A stretch of DNA of 64,000 bases from positions 1,116,001 through 1,180,000 of the forward strand of contig CAWGOF010000003.1 in the NCBI GenBank assembly GCA_963824225.1, given 5' to 3'. Under the pieces are notes generated by a model that was not told where the DNA came from, did no database searches, and was given only the letters and a program-made list of their open reading frames with translations. Below, piece after piece: positions 8,039 to 17,360 of this stretch (the stretch's first letter is position 1; every line of letters begins with the position of its first letter). Origin of the DNA: CAWGOF01 sp963824225. Lineage in GTDB: Bacteria; Acidobacteriota; Polarisedimenticolia; Polarisedimenticolales; Polarisedimenticolaceae. Position numbers and translations under genes: made by a program.

Positions 8039-9535
8039 TCAGAACCGCAGCGAGTAGCCGGCGGCGGCGAGATACGACGCCTCCTGCTCGAGGTCGGCGC
8101 GCGTCAGCGGGTGATCGTCGAGCCAGCGCGACGGGATACGCAGCACGATCGAGCGCTTCGACGCGTCGAGCCCGATGTCCGGGAGCGGCTCCGGGCTGCG
8201 GCTGCGATGGAGCACGCAGGCGAGGCGCAGGACGATCGACAGTCGCGTGATCGGCCTGCGCCACGGCTCGGGAAGCAGCTCGATCACGTCGACGGGGAAC
8301 TTCCGTCTGTGCGCGCGGACGAGCGTCGCGAGCAGGCTCTGCTCCTGTCTCGAGAAGCCCAGAAGGTCGGCCATCGTCACGATGTACTCGCCGTGCTTGT
8401 GGTAGTGCGCGTGGGCCACGTCGAGCCCGATCTCGTGGAGCTGGGCGGCCCACGCCACGAGCTGGCGCGGCTCCGGCCGGTCGATGTCCCAGCCGCGTCC
8501 GGCCGCGCCGAGGAACGCGAGCGCGGTGCACTCGACTCGGCCGGCCTGGCGCCAGTCGACGTGGCACCGGTCGGCCAGACCCGTGACGCTGCGTCCCCGA
8601 ACGTCCTCGTGCCGGATCCGGCCGACGAGGTCGTACAGGACCCCCTCGCGCATCGCGCCGTCCGACACCCGCATGCGCTCGAGGCGCAGCGCCTGGAACA
8701 CGCCACGAAGGATGGCGAAGCCGCCGGCGAGCACCTCGCGCCGCTCGGGGCCGATCCCGGGCAGGTCGAGCTTGCGCACGTGGCCCGCCTCGAGGAGCGT
8801 CTCGCGCAGCCGCTCGAGCGCCCGGGGGGTGATCCCGTCCGCCTCGGTCTCGCGCGCCACGGTGCCGATCGTCCGGATCGTTCCCGACGCCCCGACGACC
8901 TCGTCCCATCCGCGCTCGCGCAGGCCGGCCTCGACCGGCTCGAGCTCCTGCAGGGCCGCGAGCTCGGCCTTGCGCAGCATCGACTCGGAGATCCGCCCGT
9001 CGGGGAAGTGCCGGCGGCTCGACGACACGCAGCCCATGTACAGGCTCTCCAGGTGCTGCGGCTCGAACCCGCGACCGACGATCAGCTCGGTGCTTCCGCC
9101 GCCGATGTCGACGACGAGCCGTGCGCCCGGCCGGTCCCCCACCGTGTGCGCGACCCCGAGGTAGATCAGCCGAGCCTCCTCGACGCCCGAGATCGTCTCG
9201 ATCGGGTGGCCCAGAACGCGCTGGGCCGCGCGCAGGAACGACGCCGCGTTCCGGGCGCTGCGCAGCGTGTTCGTGCCCACGGCGCGCACGCTTCCGGCGG
9301 GCATGTGGCCCAGACGCTGGCCGAAGCGCCGCAGGCACGCGAGTGCGCGCCCGCGCATCTCGGCCGAGATGCGCTTCGATCCGTCGAGCCCGGCGGCAAA
9401 GTGCAGGGTCTCGCGCAGGCGGTCGACGATCGTGATCTGGCCGTCGCTCGTGCGGGCCACGACCAGGTGGAAGCTGGTCGACCCGAGATCGACCGCCGCG
9501 ATCGTCTCCGGGAGGGTGTCCGAAAGCTCGAGCAC
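8039..9535 (-). CDS. ppx: Ppx/GppA exopolyphosphatase
   Basis: 498 residues. The ASKHA-fold Ppx/GppA phosphatase domain comes first, with phosphate-binding loops AAVDLGSTSFHLVVA (13-27) and LVVDIGGGSTELIVG (about 140-154). A C-terminal HD-like domain follows (AAQLHEIGLDVAHAHYHKHG). The family removes terminal phosphate from polyphosphate or pppGpp; the two activities cannot be separated here. GTG start with no ribosome site but a TATCAT box eight bases upstream. It heads a unit with the phosphoesterase gene. With ppk2 nearby, a polyphosphate role is the better guess. Confidence 0.92.
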   Translation of the reverse strand: MLELSDTLPETIAAVDLGSTSFHLVVARTSDGQITIVDRLRETLHFAAGLDGSKRISAEMRGRALACLRRFGQRLGHMPAGSVRAVGTNTLRSARNAASFLRAAQRVLGHPIETISGVEEARLIYLGVAHTVGDRPGARLVVDIGGGSTELIVGRGFEPQHLESLYMGCVSSSRRHFPDGRISESMLRKAELAALQELEPVEAGLRERGWDEVVGASGTIRTIGTVARETEADGITPRALERLRETLLEAGHVRKLDLPGIGPERREVLAGGFAILRGVFQALRLERMRVSDGAMREGVLYDLVGRIRHEDVRGRSVTGLADRCHVDWRQAGRVECTALAFLGAAGRGWDIDRPEPRQLVAWAAQLHEIGLDVAHAHYHKHGEYIVTMADLLGFSRQEQSLLATLVRAHRRKFPVDVIELLPEPWRRPITRLSIVLRLACVLHRSRSPEPLPDIGLDASKRSIVLRIPSRWLDDHPLTRADLEQEASYLAAAGYSLRF

Positions 9536-9543
9536 GGCGCGTC

Positions 9544-9549
9544 ATGATA
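9544..9549 (-). promoter_or_regulatory. Candidate leaderless -10 box for ppx
   Basis: TATCAT matches five of six bases of TATAAT, followed by eight bases and the GTG start at 9535. No Shine-Dalgarno sequence. This is one of the clearest examples of the arrangement in the window. Confidence 0.5.
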
Positions 9550-9649
9550 CGTCACCGCGGGCCGCTTGCTCCGCCTGGACGCTCGGCGGCGAGTCGCGTA
9601 GAGTGGCGGCTTCCCGCACGGTTCCGGTACGACCAAGGAGGAACCCTTC

Positions 9650-10531
9650 ATGCCATTCCAGCCCCCACGCTCGAGCCACGCGAGCGCCGTTCTCGTGGCC
9701 TGCGCGATCGCCGCGGCGGGCCTCGATGCGCGGGCCGCGGACCCGCCCAAGCTCGGCTGGGCCGACTCGGCCGAGCTGAGCTTCGTGTCCACGTCCGGGA
9801 ACTCGGAGTCGAGCACGTTCGGCTTCAAGAACACGCTGACGCGGACGTGGACCGGGGCCCATTTCGAGCTGAAGCTCGGCGGGATCAAGGTCGAGACGAC
9901 GACCGAAACACCGCTCGTCGACGCGACCAATCCACCGGCGATCGTGGTCGTCGAGACGACCGCCACGACGGCCGAGGCGTACTTCCTGAACGGCCGCTAC
10001 GACCGGGACATCACGAAGAAGTTCTTCTGGTTCGGTGGGGCCGGCTGGGATCGCAACGAGCCGGCGGGCATCGAAAACCGCTACGCCGCCGTGGCGGGCG
10101 TCGGGAACCGCTGGCGGGACGAGGAGGATCTCAAGTTCCGCACCGACTACGGCGTCACGTTCACCAAGCAGGAGGACGTGGTCGAGGTCCCGGGGGTCGA
10201 CGACACGTTCGCCGGTCTGCGCCTGTCGTGGGCGTACCTGAACAAGTTCGGCAAGAACACGACGTACACGAACGACCTGATCCTCGACGAGAACCTCGAC
10301 GAGACGGACGACTGGCGTGCCGACATGCTCCAGGGGCTCGCGGTCACGATGAGCGAGCACCTGGCGCTCAAGGTCGGCCTGCGCTGGCTGTACGACAACA
10401 CGCCGTCGTTCGAGCTGCTCACCGCGGCGACGGACACGGCGGGCAACCCGGTCGTGCCCGCGGTGACCCAGGTCGTCGAGCTCGACGAGTTCGACTCGAT
10501 CGTTACCGTGTCGCTCGTCGCCAATTACTGA
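9650..10531 (+). CDS. DUF481 family outer-membrane protein
   Basis: 293 residues. A signal peptide ends near residue 30 (ARAADPPKLG). The mature part has the DUF481 pattern of repeated beta strands, beginning WADSAELSFVSTSGNSESST and continuing with KNTLTRTW, FWFGGAGWDRNEPAGIENRY and a terminal aromatic (SLVANY), so an outer-membrane barrel is likely. The function of the family is not known. ATG follows a perfect AAGGAGGAA site. The mscL gene begins 11 bases downstream, so the two probably share a transcript and both relate to the envelope. Confidence 0.88.
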   Translation: MPFQPPRSSHASAVLVACAIAAAGLDARAADPPKLGWADSAELSFVSTSGNSESSTFGFKNTLTRTWTGAHFELKLGGIKVETTTETPLVDATNPPAIVVVETTATTAEAYFLNGRYDRDITKKFFWFGGAGWDRNEPAGIENRYAAVAGVGNRWRDEEDLKFRTDYGVTFTKQEDVVEVPGVDDTFAGLRLSWAYLNKFGKNTTYTNDLILDENLDETDDWRADMLQGLAVTMSEHLALKVGLRWLYDNTPSFELLTAATDTAGNPVVPAVTQVVELDEFDSIVTVSLVANY

Positions 10532-10542
10532 AGGAGCAGGAC

Positions 10543-10989
10543 ATGAGCATGATCAAGGAGTTCCGGGACTTCGCCATGCGCGGCAACGTCGTCGACATGG
10601 CGGTCGGAGTCATCCTGGGCGCCGCGTTCGGCAAGGTCGTGACCTCGATCGTCAACGACGTGCTGATGCCGCCGATCGGCAAGCTCGTGGGCAACGTCGA
10701 CTTCAGCAGCCTGTTCCTCGATCTCTCGGGCGGAGGCCACGCGAGCCTCGAGTCGGCCAAGGCCGCGGGTGCCGCGACGATCAACTACGGCCTGTTCATC
10801 AACACCGTGATCGACTTCGTCATCGTGGCGTTCGCGATCTTCCTGCTGGTGCGGACGATGAACCGGTTGAAGAAGAAGGAAGAAGCGCCCGCGGCCCCGA
10901 CGACACGGGCCTGCCCGCAGTGCCTGATGGACATTCCGCTCCAGGCCAAGCGCTGCGGCCATTGCACGTCCGAGGTACGGGCGGCGTAA
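10543..10989 (+). CDS. mscL: Large-conductance mechanosensitive channel with zinc ribbon
   Basis: 148 residues. The MscL N-terminus FRDFAMRGNVVDMAVGVILG and the first pore helix are at residues 6-35; the periplasmic loop contains LFLDLSGGGHASLESAKAAG; the second helix is at about 85-106. The channel opens under membrane tension to release solutes on osmotic downshock. After the second helix the protein carries CPQC and CGHC pairs (about 126-144), a zinc-ribbon-like knuckle not found in E. coli MscL. ATG at 10543 is preceded by GGAGCAGGAC. Confidence 0.95.
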   Translation: MSMIKEFRDFAMRGNVVDMAVGVILGAAFGKVVTSIVNDVLMPPIGKLVGNVDFSSLFLDLSGGGHASLESAKAAGAATINYGLFINTVIDFVIVAFAIFLLVRTMNRLKKKEEAPAAPTTRACPQCLMDIPLQAKRCGHCTSEVRAA

Positions 10990-10992
10990 AAG

Positions 10993-11226
10993 CTATCGGA
11001 CGCAGATGCCGCCGCAGTCCGCCCCGCCGGTCTTGGGATTGCAATTGTCTCGCGGATCGTCGACGCAGGTGAACCCCTCGGGGCACGGAATGCCGGCGAT
11101 CCCGCCGCAGAACTGCCCGCCACCGGGTTTCTTCGCCGACGCCGTCCCGGTCATCAACGCCGCAAGGGCGAACGAGCACACGACCAATACGGACACAACG
11201 ATTCCCCACCGGGATCCATGACGCAT
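10993..11226 (-). CDS. Small exported Cys-rich protein
   Basis: 77 residues: a signal peptide (about 1-31, ending TASAKK) and a 45-residue mature peptide with six cysteines (QFCGGIAGIPCPEGFTC, then DNC, ADC, GGIC). The spacing resembles small Kazal-like or other disulfide-rich inhibitor folds, but I cannot assign a family. ATG has a strong GGAGGAGG site. Its stop lies three bases from that of the convergent mscL. Confidence 0.8.
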   Translation of the reverse strand: MRHGSRWGIVVSVLVVCSFALAALMTGTASAKKPGGGQFCGGIAGIPCPEGFTCVDDPRDNCNPKTGGADCGGICVR

Positions 11227-11292
11227 CGGCTACCTCCTCCTGGATTGAACACCGGGATTCTACGTCGAGACGCGCGTTCTGTGAGGCGAGAT

Positions 11293-13641
11293 TTACCCCG
11301 CGCGCCACGCGAGTCGCACCCGCACGACCTCGACGCCCGCGCGGCGCGGACGCACCTCGAGACGCTCGAGAGGCAGGCTCGCCGGCTCGACGGTGGCCTT
11401 CAGCGCCGCGGTCTCCTCGGCCAGCTCGCGCTCGAGCGCGGCGAGCTCGGACCGCCGTCCCTCGAGCTCGCGCCGGGCCGACTCGACGTCTTCCTTCTCT
11501 CGCGTGGCACGGCCGAGCCCGCGCGCGGCGGTCGTCGCGCGCCCCACCGTTCCCGCGCCGCTCGTGCGGCGCCCGAAGAGCGCCCCGAGGACCGTCGCGC
11601 CGACCGAGATCGCGGTCTGCATCTTCTGCTGGCCGAGCTGAGCCTCTTCCCGTCCCACACGCTCCTCGGCCCGCCGCAGCCGCTCGCGGGCCTGGGCCAG
11701 CTTTCCGGACCAGCGCTTCTCGAGGCTCGCGATCGCCGCGTCGCGGCCCTCGCGCGCGCGGTGCGCCAGGCGTCCGCGGAACTCGCCCTCGCTCTCGCCG
11801 GGCCGCGAGACCAGGCGCGCCTCGGGCGATCGATGGAGCACGAGGGTCCGCGTCCGCGAGAGATAGCTCGCGAGATCCCGGACCCACGCGTCGTAGCTCT
11901 TCGGTCGCGCGGCCCGGGACGGCACGGGAGCGAAGGTCGCGCCGTCGGGCACCGGCGTCTCGGCCGGCGGCTGTTCCAGCGATTGGGCCGCGTCCCACAC
12001 CTCCGCGCGATCGGGCTCGAGCGGAGCGAGGAGCACGACGCGGTCCCAGTGGTCGACATCGAGCTTCGCGTCCGTGAAGTGCACGCGTGCCTCTCCGCAG
12101 AGGAACGGCGCGAACGGGGCTCCGGCGGGTGTCCCGGGAGGACTCGCGAGGAACGCTTGCTCGATCTCGGGCGCGAGCACCGGCCGGTCGTGCGCCACCC
12201 GCGACGGCGCGACGGCCTTCGCTATGGCCTCGGCGCGCTTCGACAGCCGCTGGATCTCGATGCGCGTCAGCGGCCCGCGCAGGTACGACAGGGCCCAGCG
12301 CGAGTGAAACAGGACCGGACCGTCCTCGTGCACGTCGTGCAGCAGGAACACGCGCGCCTCGAGAGCCGAGAGCGTCGCGTCGATCCGCGCTCGGTCGAAG
12401 CCGGTGCCCGAGGCCGCCGATGCACCTTCGAGGCCGTCGAGCACGCGGGCCTTGTCGCGCTCGGTCTGCAGCCGGCCGAGGAACCACGTGCCGGCGTTCG
12501 ACAGGGCCTTGTAGTCCAGATCGACGGGGTTCTGCGTCGCGAGCACGACCCCGACGCCAAACGCGCGCGCCTGCTTGAGCAGCGTCAGGAGCGGGGCCTT
12601 CGTCGGCGGGTTTGCCGTCGGCGGGAGGTATCCGATCACCTCGTCCATGTACAGGATCGCGCGGAGGCTCGACGTCCCGGCTTGAGCGCGGGTCCACGCC
12701 ACGACCTCGTTCAGCAGGAGCGTGACGAAGAACATCCGCTCGGAGTCGGACAGGTGCGCGATCGACACGATCGAGACGCGCGGCCGGCCCTCGGGCGTGA
12801 AGAGCAGCCGGCCCACGTCGAGCGGCTCGCCCTCGGCCCACGCGGCGAAGGCCGGTGAAGCGAGGAGGCCGTTGAGCGCAAGCGCGAGCTCGAACCGCTC
12901 CTGCGCCGGATAGAACGATTCGAGATCGAGCACGCCGACACGCTCGAGCGCGGGAGCCTGGACCTCCTGAACCCAGGTCGCCAGGTCCATGTCCCGTCCC
13001 GCGCGCCACGCGCGATCGAGCAGCGTCCCGAGGAGCACGTGCTCCCGTCCGCGCACGGGGTCAGAAGCGACCCCGGCGAGCGCGAGGAGCCCGGACACCG
13101 CCGTCTGAACGCGCTCGCGCAACGCGTCGCCATCCTCGAGGAGCGCGGGCGGCGGCGCGGCGAACGAGCGGAGCACCTGGAGGCCGCGGCCCGCGGTGCT
13201 GCCCGGCGTGTAGATCGCGAGGTCCGCCGCGTCGCGCAACCGGGCGATGCGCGCGCCATCCTGGCCCCACTCGGCCAGCCCGTTGCGCCAGGTTTCCGCG
13301 ACCTGTTCTGCGAGCGCATCGGCGCTCACTCCCACACGCGTCGCTTCGGCCGGATCGATCCATGGCCGAAACTCCTCGGGCCGCAGGCCGGGAAACGTCA
13401 GGAGCAGGTTCCCCAGATCGCCCTTGGGGTCGATCGCGATCGCCGGAACTCCGTCGATCGCCGCCTCCTCGAGCAGCGCGAGCCCGAGCCCGGTCTTCCC
13501 GCTCCCGGTCATGCCCACACACACGGCGTGCGTCGTCAGGTGCCGCGAGTCGTAGAGCACGAGATCGTCCGTGACCCGGCGCGCCGTCGGATCCCACACG
13601 CGGCCGAGATAGAACGCGCCCAGCTTCTCGAACGATTCCAC
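11293..13641 (-). CDS. HerA/FtsK-type ATPase with DUF87-like domain
   Basis: 782 residues. Walker A GMTGSGKT is at 43-50, followed by IDPKGDLGNLLLTFPGL. Walker B is AILYMDEVIGYLPP (about 330) and a sensor-like VVLATQNPVDLDYKAL follows. This is the DUF87/HerA branch of the FtsK-HerA superfamily, hexameric motor ATPases usually acting on DNA. The C-terminal third is highly charged and probably coiled coil (about 640-740) around a short glycine/alanine segment. No NurA, SIR2 or nuclease partner is nearby, so its role is open. GTG start has a GGAGGG site. The downstream end of the rhomboid gene lies nine bases upstream, so the two form an operon. Confidence 0.85.
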   Translation of the reverse strand: MESFEKLGAFYLGRVWDPTARRVTDDLVLYDSRHLTTHAVCVGMTGSGKTGLGLALLEEAAIDGVPAIAIDPKGDLGNLLLTFPGLRPEEFRPWIDPAEATRVGVSADALAEQVAETWRNGLAEWGQDGARIARLRDAADLAIYTPGSTAGRGLQVLRSFAAPPPALLEDGDALRERVQTAVSGLLALAGVASDPVRGREHVLLGTLLDRAWRAGRDMDLATWVQEVQAPALERVGVLDLESFYPAQERFELALALNGLLASPAFAAWAEGEPLDVGRLLFTPEGRPRVSIVSIAHLSDSERMFFVTLLLNEVVAWTRAQAGTSSLRAILYMDEVIGYLPPTANPPTKAPLLTLLKQARAFGVGVVLATQNPVDLDYKALSNAGTWFLGRLQTERDKARVLDGLEGASAASGTGFDRARIDATLSALEARVFLLHDVHEDGPVLFHSRWALSYLRGPLTRIEIQRLSKRAEAIAKAVAPSRVAHDRPVLAPEIEQAFLASPPGTPAGAPFAPFLCGEARVHFTDAKLDVDHWDRVVLLAPLEPDRAEVWDAAQSLEQPPAETPVPDGATFAPVPSRAARPKSYDAWVRDLASYLSRTRTLVLHRSPEARLVSRPGESEGEFRGRLAHRAREGRDAAIASLEKRWSGKLAQARERLRRAEERVGREEAQLGQQKMQTAISVGATVLGALFGRRTSGAGTVGRATTAARGLGRATREKEDVESARRELEGRRSELAALERELAEETAALKATVEPASLPLERLEVRPRRAGVEVVRVRLAWRAG

Positions 13642-13650
13642 GCCGCCCTC

Positions 13651-14412
13651 CTACCAGCGCTCCCATGGCGGAAGCTCCTCGGGACTCAATCGCACGTGGG
13701 CGCGCTTGGCCTGGACGAGCTTCGGCCGGGCGAGCAGGTGGATCAGCGCCGCGCCCGCGGCGAACCCCCCGACGTGGGCCCAGATCGCGACACCGCCGGC
13801 ATAGCTCGAGCCGAGCGTCCCCTGGAGCAGCTGCAGCACGAACCACAGCCCGAGCACCGCCGCTGCGGGCAGGCGCACGACCTGGATGAACACGACCAGG
13901 ACGATCAGCGTGTCGACCTTCACCCGCGGATAGAGCACGAGATACGCACCCATGACGCCGCTGATCGCGCCCGATGCGCCGACGACCGGCACCGGACTGC
14001 CCCAAGCGGTGACGAGGTGGGCGAGCGCCGCGGCGAGACCGGTCAACAGGTAGAACACGATGAACCGCAGATGGCCCATCGAGTCCTCGATGTTGTTGCC
14101 GAAGACCCACAGGAACCACATGTTGCCGATCAGGTGCATCCAGCCGCCGTGCAGGAACATCGACGTCACGAGCGTCGTGCCCGAAAGGCCACCGATCAGG
14201 CATGTCAACGGACCGAGCGGCACGCCATCGCCCAGCGGTAGCGCGCCGGTGATCTCTCCCGGGATCGCCCCGTACGCGCACAGCGACTCGAGGAACCGCA
14301 TGCCCATGCCCGCGCTCTGGACGAACACCCACACGCCGACGTTGAGAACGATCAGCGCGATCGTCACGACCGGGACGAGCTCGGTGGGGTTCTCGTCGCG
14401 CAGCGGGAACAC
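13651..14412 (-). CDS. Rhomboid family intramembrane serine protease
   Basis: 253 residues with six or more hydrophobic segments. The catalytic Ser lies in GASG (Ser147) and the catalytic His in WAHVGG (His213). The oxyanion-related HGGWMHLIGNMWFLWVFGNN segment is intact, so an active protease is expected. It cleaves other membrane proteins inside the inner membrane; targets are unknown. GTG start without a ribosome site, with TATCCT six bases upstream. It is the first gene of a unit with the HerA-like ATPase. Confidence 0.93.
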   Translation of the reverse strand: MFPLRDENPTELVPVVTIALIVLNVGVWVFVQSAGMGMRFLESLCAYGAIPGEITGALPLGDGVPLGPLTCLIGGLSGTTLVTSMFLHGGWMHLIGNMWFLWVFGNNIEDSMGHLRFIVFYLLTGLAAALAHLVTAWGSPVPVVGASGAISGVMGAYLVLYPRVKVDTLIVLVVFIQVVRLPAAAVLGLWFVLQLLQGTLGSSYAGGVAIWAHVGGFAAGAALIHLLARPKLVQAKRAHVRLSPEELPPWERW

Positions 14413-14418
14413 GTGACG

Positions 14419-14424
14419 AGGATA
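14419..14424 (-). promoter_or_regulatory. Candidate leaderless -10 box for the rhomboid gene
   Basis: TATCCT, then six bases, then the GTG start at 14412. A short inverted repeat TGCTGC-GAAATT-GCAGCA lies just upstream and could bind a regulator. Confidence 0.4.
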
Positions 14425-14490
14425 AGGGGCTTGCTGCGAAATTGCAGCACGGGGTGAGACAGAAATACGGAGGCGGGGAACGACAGTGCG

Positions 14491-14519
14491 CCGACATCGG
14501 CCGGTCGATCACCGTATGA
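14491..14519 (+). promoter_or_regulatory. Candidate sigma-70 promoter for the first secreted paralogue
   Basis: CCGACA (14491-14496), 17 bases, TATGAT (14514-14519). The predicted RNA would start about 25 bases before the ATG at 14550. The -10 is good, the -35 only partial. Confidence 0.35.
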
Positions 14520-14549
14520 TCCGTGCAGGTCGGACTTCAGGGGGCGGAG

Positions 14550-17315
14550 ATGGGAAGGTCGACGCGTTGCGTGTGGGCCGGAGTCGCTGCGGCCTTGGGC
14601 ATCGCTGGCGCGGCAGAGTCGGCTGGTCCGAACACGATCGAGGACATCTACGGGGACACGGGCAACTTCTTCAAGGCCGCGATCGCCATTCGCGCCGACG
14701 AGAAGGACTCCCCCGACGAGCCCGACCCCGCGGTGGGCTACGGCCTGGGCGTCGACGACGTCGTCCTGATGTGGCGCGAGTACTCCCTGGTCGGCGACCC
14801 GTGGAGCTGTCCGACCAGCGGATCCTGCGCGGTCATCGACCTACAGACCGCCAACTTCTACGAGGGCCGAGCGCCCCTGCAGATCAGCCTGCTCGAGACG
14901 TCGCCCGACCCGACGAACGACTGCGACCTCGACGGGACGATCGAGCCCGGCGAAGACGACGACTGCGACGACGACGGAACTCGGGACCTCGTGGCCCGCG
15001 CGACCTCGCTCGCCGAGCCCGGGGGCGAGCTCGTGCTGCTCGATCGCGTTGCCGGCACGAACGAGTACCGCGGCGAGGTGCCGATCTCGAGTCGCGTCGA
15101 TGTCCAGGGGATCCTGTTCGTCGCGCCCACGGGCGATCCGAGCGCGACCGTCGTCGTGACCTATCTGGACCACGACGACGGCACGGGCCAGCCATGCCGC
15201 AACGATACCGACCCCGCCCGCTGGGGCGAGATCTCGGCGGCGACCGACGTGTTCCTGACCACGGGGGACGTGACCGTCGCCGACGCCTTCGACGCCGTGC
15301 TGACCGACAACGGGGACGGGGACGGCTACCCGGACACGAACGAGACGGTGAGCTTGACGCTCAGCGTGCGCAACCTCGGCACGACCAACCTGCACGATGT
15401 GACGATGCGCCTCATCAGCTCGAGCCCATATGTCGACTGCATCCTCGACGGCGACTCGTTCGTCGGCGACGTGCCGGCCGGCGCGTCACGCCAGGCGCTC
15501 GATCCGTTCGTGTTCAAGATCGCCGATGTCGACCGCACGACGCTCGGACTCGACACCCTGGACTCGCTGACCGCGTCGGTCGGCGTGACGCTCAACGCCA
15601 CCGAGTTCGACGTGGCGACCGCCCCGCAGCCGATCGATCTCGATCTCGACCTCGATTTCGCAGGCGGATCGGGCCCCACGACGTACTTCGAGAGCTTCGA
15701 GGTACCGCAAGGCCTCGCGTCGTTCACGACGATGAACATCGACTCCGGCCGACACAGCCCCCAGGCTTCCTTTGGATACCGCTGCCAGTACAACGTCGAC
15801 GAGGGCCCGTGCTCGTTCGGAACGTGCGATGAGAACTGCATCCTCGGCGGCACCGCGGCCGGCGCCAACCGCTACCACTGGCAGATCAACGATCCCTCCG
15901 ACATCGACGCCGGGCGGGCCTACACGGGGACCAACTCGCTGTACATGGGCGTGTTCGGTGCCGCGGCGAACATGAACACGACACCCACCGGCACGCTCGA
16001 AGCGGCCGGCACCGCCGCCCCGATTCATCTCAACTTTTCCGGGAGCGCCCCCGGTCTCTCGTTCAAGCATCAGATCAGCCTGATGAACTATCGGGGCGTG
16101 AGCGCCAGCCCCGGCCGGACCGCGGACAAGGCGGTCGTGCAGCTCCAGCTCGCGGACGCCAATGGCGTACCTGTCGGCGACTGGGTCAAGCTCCGGCCGT
16201 ACGTCAACGGCTACGACCTCCAGGCGGAGGACAACTTCTTCAACTGCAGCTTCGACCCGATCGACGACGGGAACGACGAGAACGACGTGACCTCGCGTCC
16301 GCCGCAGTCGGTGCGGCGCTACGGCCCATCCTCCATGTGCTACCCGGAGCTAGTGTTCTCGCACCTCGGGGAAACATTCTTGCCGTTCAACCCGAGCCGC
16401 GTGGGCAACGCCCAGGGACCGGGGCTCAAGGGATCGACGGGATTGGGGACGTGGGTCGAGTCCAAGATCAGCCTGTTCCGGTTCCGGGGACGGACCGTGC
16501 GCCTGCGCTTCCTGACGTCGGGCTTATCGCTCCCTGGCGCCGACACCTGGGAGCAGCTCTTCGTGTTCAACCCGAATCCGACTGACGACGGCTGGTGGAT
16601 CGACGACGTCACGGTCACGAATGCGCTCACGAGCCCCAGCGTCGTATCGAACGACAACAAGCAGCTCTCCCTCGCGGCGTGCGGAGCCACGTGCAACACC
16701 GTCACCGCGGCCCTCGTCTCGATTCCGCCCGAAATCCCCGCCCCGGGCCAGGTGTTCACCGTCTCGGCCGTTGGCTCGTTCGCCGATCGCTGCCTCGACG
16801 GCGCGCTCCTGTTCCGGTTCTGCGTCTCGGCCGACAACGACTGCCAGGATCCGGGCGACACGATCCTCCGCTCGTTCACCGACAATCCCACGGTGATCGA
16901 CGCGCCGAGCGCGACGACGCACTACGCCGTCGACGTGCGCTGCTCGTCGGCGCCAACCTGTCAGTCGAGCGCCGGGCTGACCGTCCAGGTGCTCTGCCCC
17001 GGCGCGATCCACGCGATCCCGACCGTTCGGGCGCCGAGCAAGCTCGCGCTCTCGTGGGGCGAGCCGCTCCCGTTCGACGTCGCGCGCGGCGTCCTCGACG
17101 CCGACCACCTCGAGCTCCAGACCTACACCGAGAACCTGTACCTGGCGAACCAACCGGCGGCGACCTCGTACTCGATCGCCGCCGACGCACCGGCTCCGAA
17201 TACCGGCTTCTGGTACCTGTTCCGTCCGCCCGGGGTGCTCGGCAGCGGGAGCGGCCTGTGCAACGATCCGCAGCGTAGCTGGGGTCAGCCGTCCCGCGAC
17301 GCCGGTCTGCCTTGA
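14550..17315 (+). CDS. Large secreted protein, tandem paralogue A
   Basis: 921 residues. I start at ATG 14550 rather than GTG 14523 because the neighbour paralogue has the same G-rich leader and start spacing. Signal peptide about 1-28, then a conserved block TIEDIYGDTGNFFKAAIAIR, an acidic calcium-type segment (DNGDGDGYPDTNETVSLTL) in a CARDB/Ig-like region, a jelly-roll-like region with DDGWWIDDVTVTN (MAM or choice-of-anchor style), and a C-terminal Fn3-like domain (SKLALSWGEPLPFDVARG). Many paired cysteines fit an oxidising extracellular setting. No catalytic motif is visible; a structural or adhesive surface role is likely but inferred. Confidence 0.8.
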   Translation: MGRSTRCVWAGVAAALGIAGAAESAGPNTIEDIYGDTGNFFKAAIAIRADEKDSPDEPDPAVGYGLGVDDVVLMWREYSLVGDPWSCPTSGSCAVIDLQTANFYEGRAPLQISLLETSPDPTNDCDLDGTIEPGEDDDCDDDGTRDLVARATSLAEPGGELVLLDRVAGTNEYRGEVPISSRVDVQGILFVAPTGDPSATVVVTYLDHDDGTGQPCRNDTDPARWGEISAATDVFLTTGDVTVADAFDAVLTDNGDGDGYPDTNETVSLTLSVRNLGTTNLHDVTMRLISSSPYVDCILDGDSFVGDVPAGASRQALDPFVFKIADVDRTTLGLDTLDSLTASVGVTLNATEFDVATAPQPIDLDLDLDFAGGSGPTTYFESFEVPQGLASFTTMNIDSGRHSPQASFGYRCQYNVDEGPCSFGTCDENCILGGTAAGANRYHWQINDPSDIDAGRAYTGTNSLYMGVFGAAANMNTTPTGTLEAAGTAAPIHLNFSGSAPGLSFKHQISLMNYRGVSASPGRTADKAVVQLQLADANGVPVGDWVKLRPYVNGYDLQAEDNFFNCSFDPIDDGNDENDVTSRPPQSVRRYGPSSMCYPELVFSHLGETFLPFNPSRVGNAQGPGLKGSTGLGTWVESKISLFRFRGRTVRLRFLTSGLSLPGADTWEQLFVFNPNPTDDGWWIDDVTVTNALTSPSVVSNDNKQLSLAACGATCNTVTAALVSIPPEIPAPGQVFTVSAVGSFADRCLDGALLFRFCVSADNDCQDPGDTILRSFTDNPTVIDAPSATTHYAVDVRCSSAPTCQSSAGLTVQVLCPGAIHAIPTVRAPSKLALSWGEPLPFDVARGVLDADHLELQTYTENLYLANQPAATSYSIAADAPAPNTGFWYLFRPPGVLGSGSGLCNDPQRSWGQPSRDAGLP

Positions 17316-17360
17316 GGAGAATTTCAGAGCCGCTGCTGCACGGTCGGACAGGGGGGGCAG

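Noticed and set aside
10820..13009. Minus-strand frame of 729 codons over mscL and the HerA-like gene
   Set aside because: Arg-rich translation with no motif; covers the opposite strand of mscL and another frame of the HerA-type ATPase.
11293..13641. HerA-type ATPase as an antiphage defence gene
   Set aside because: No SIR2, DUF4297, NurA or nuclease partner is adjacent; the neighbour is a rhomboid protease.
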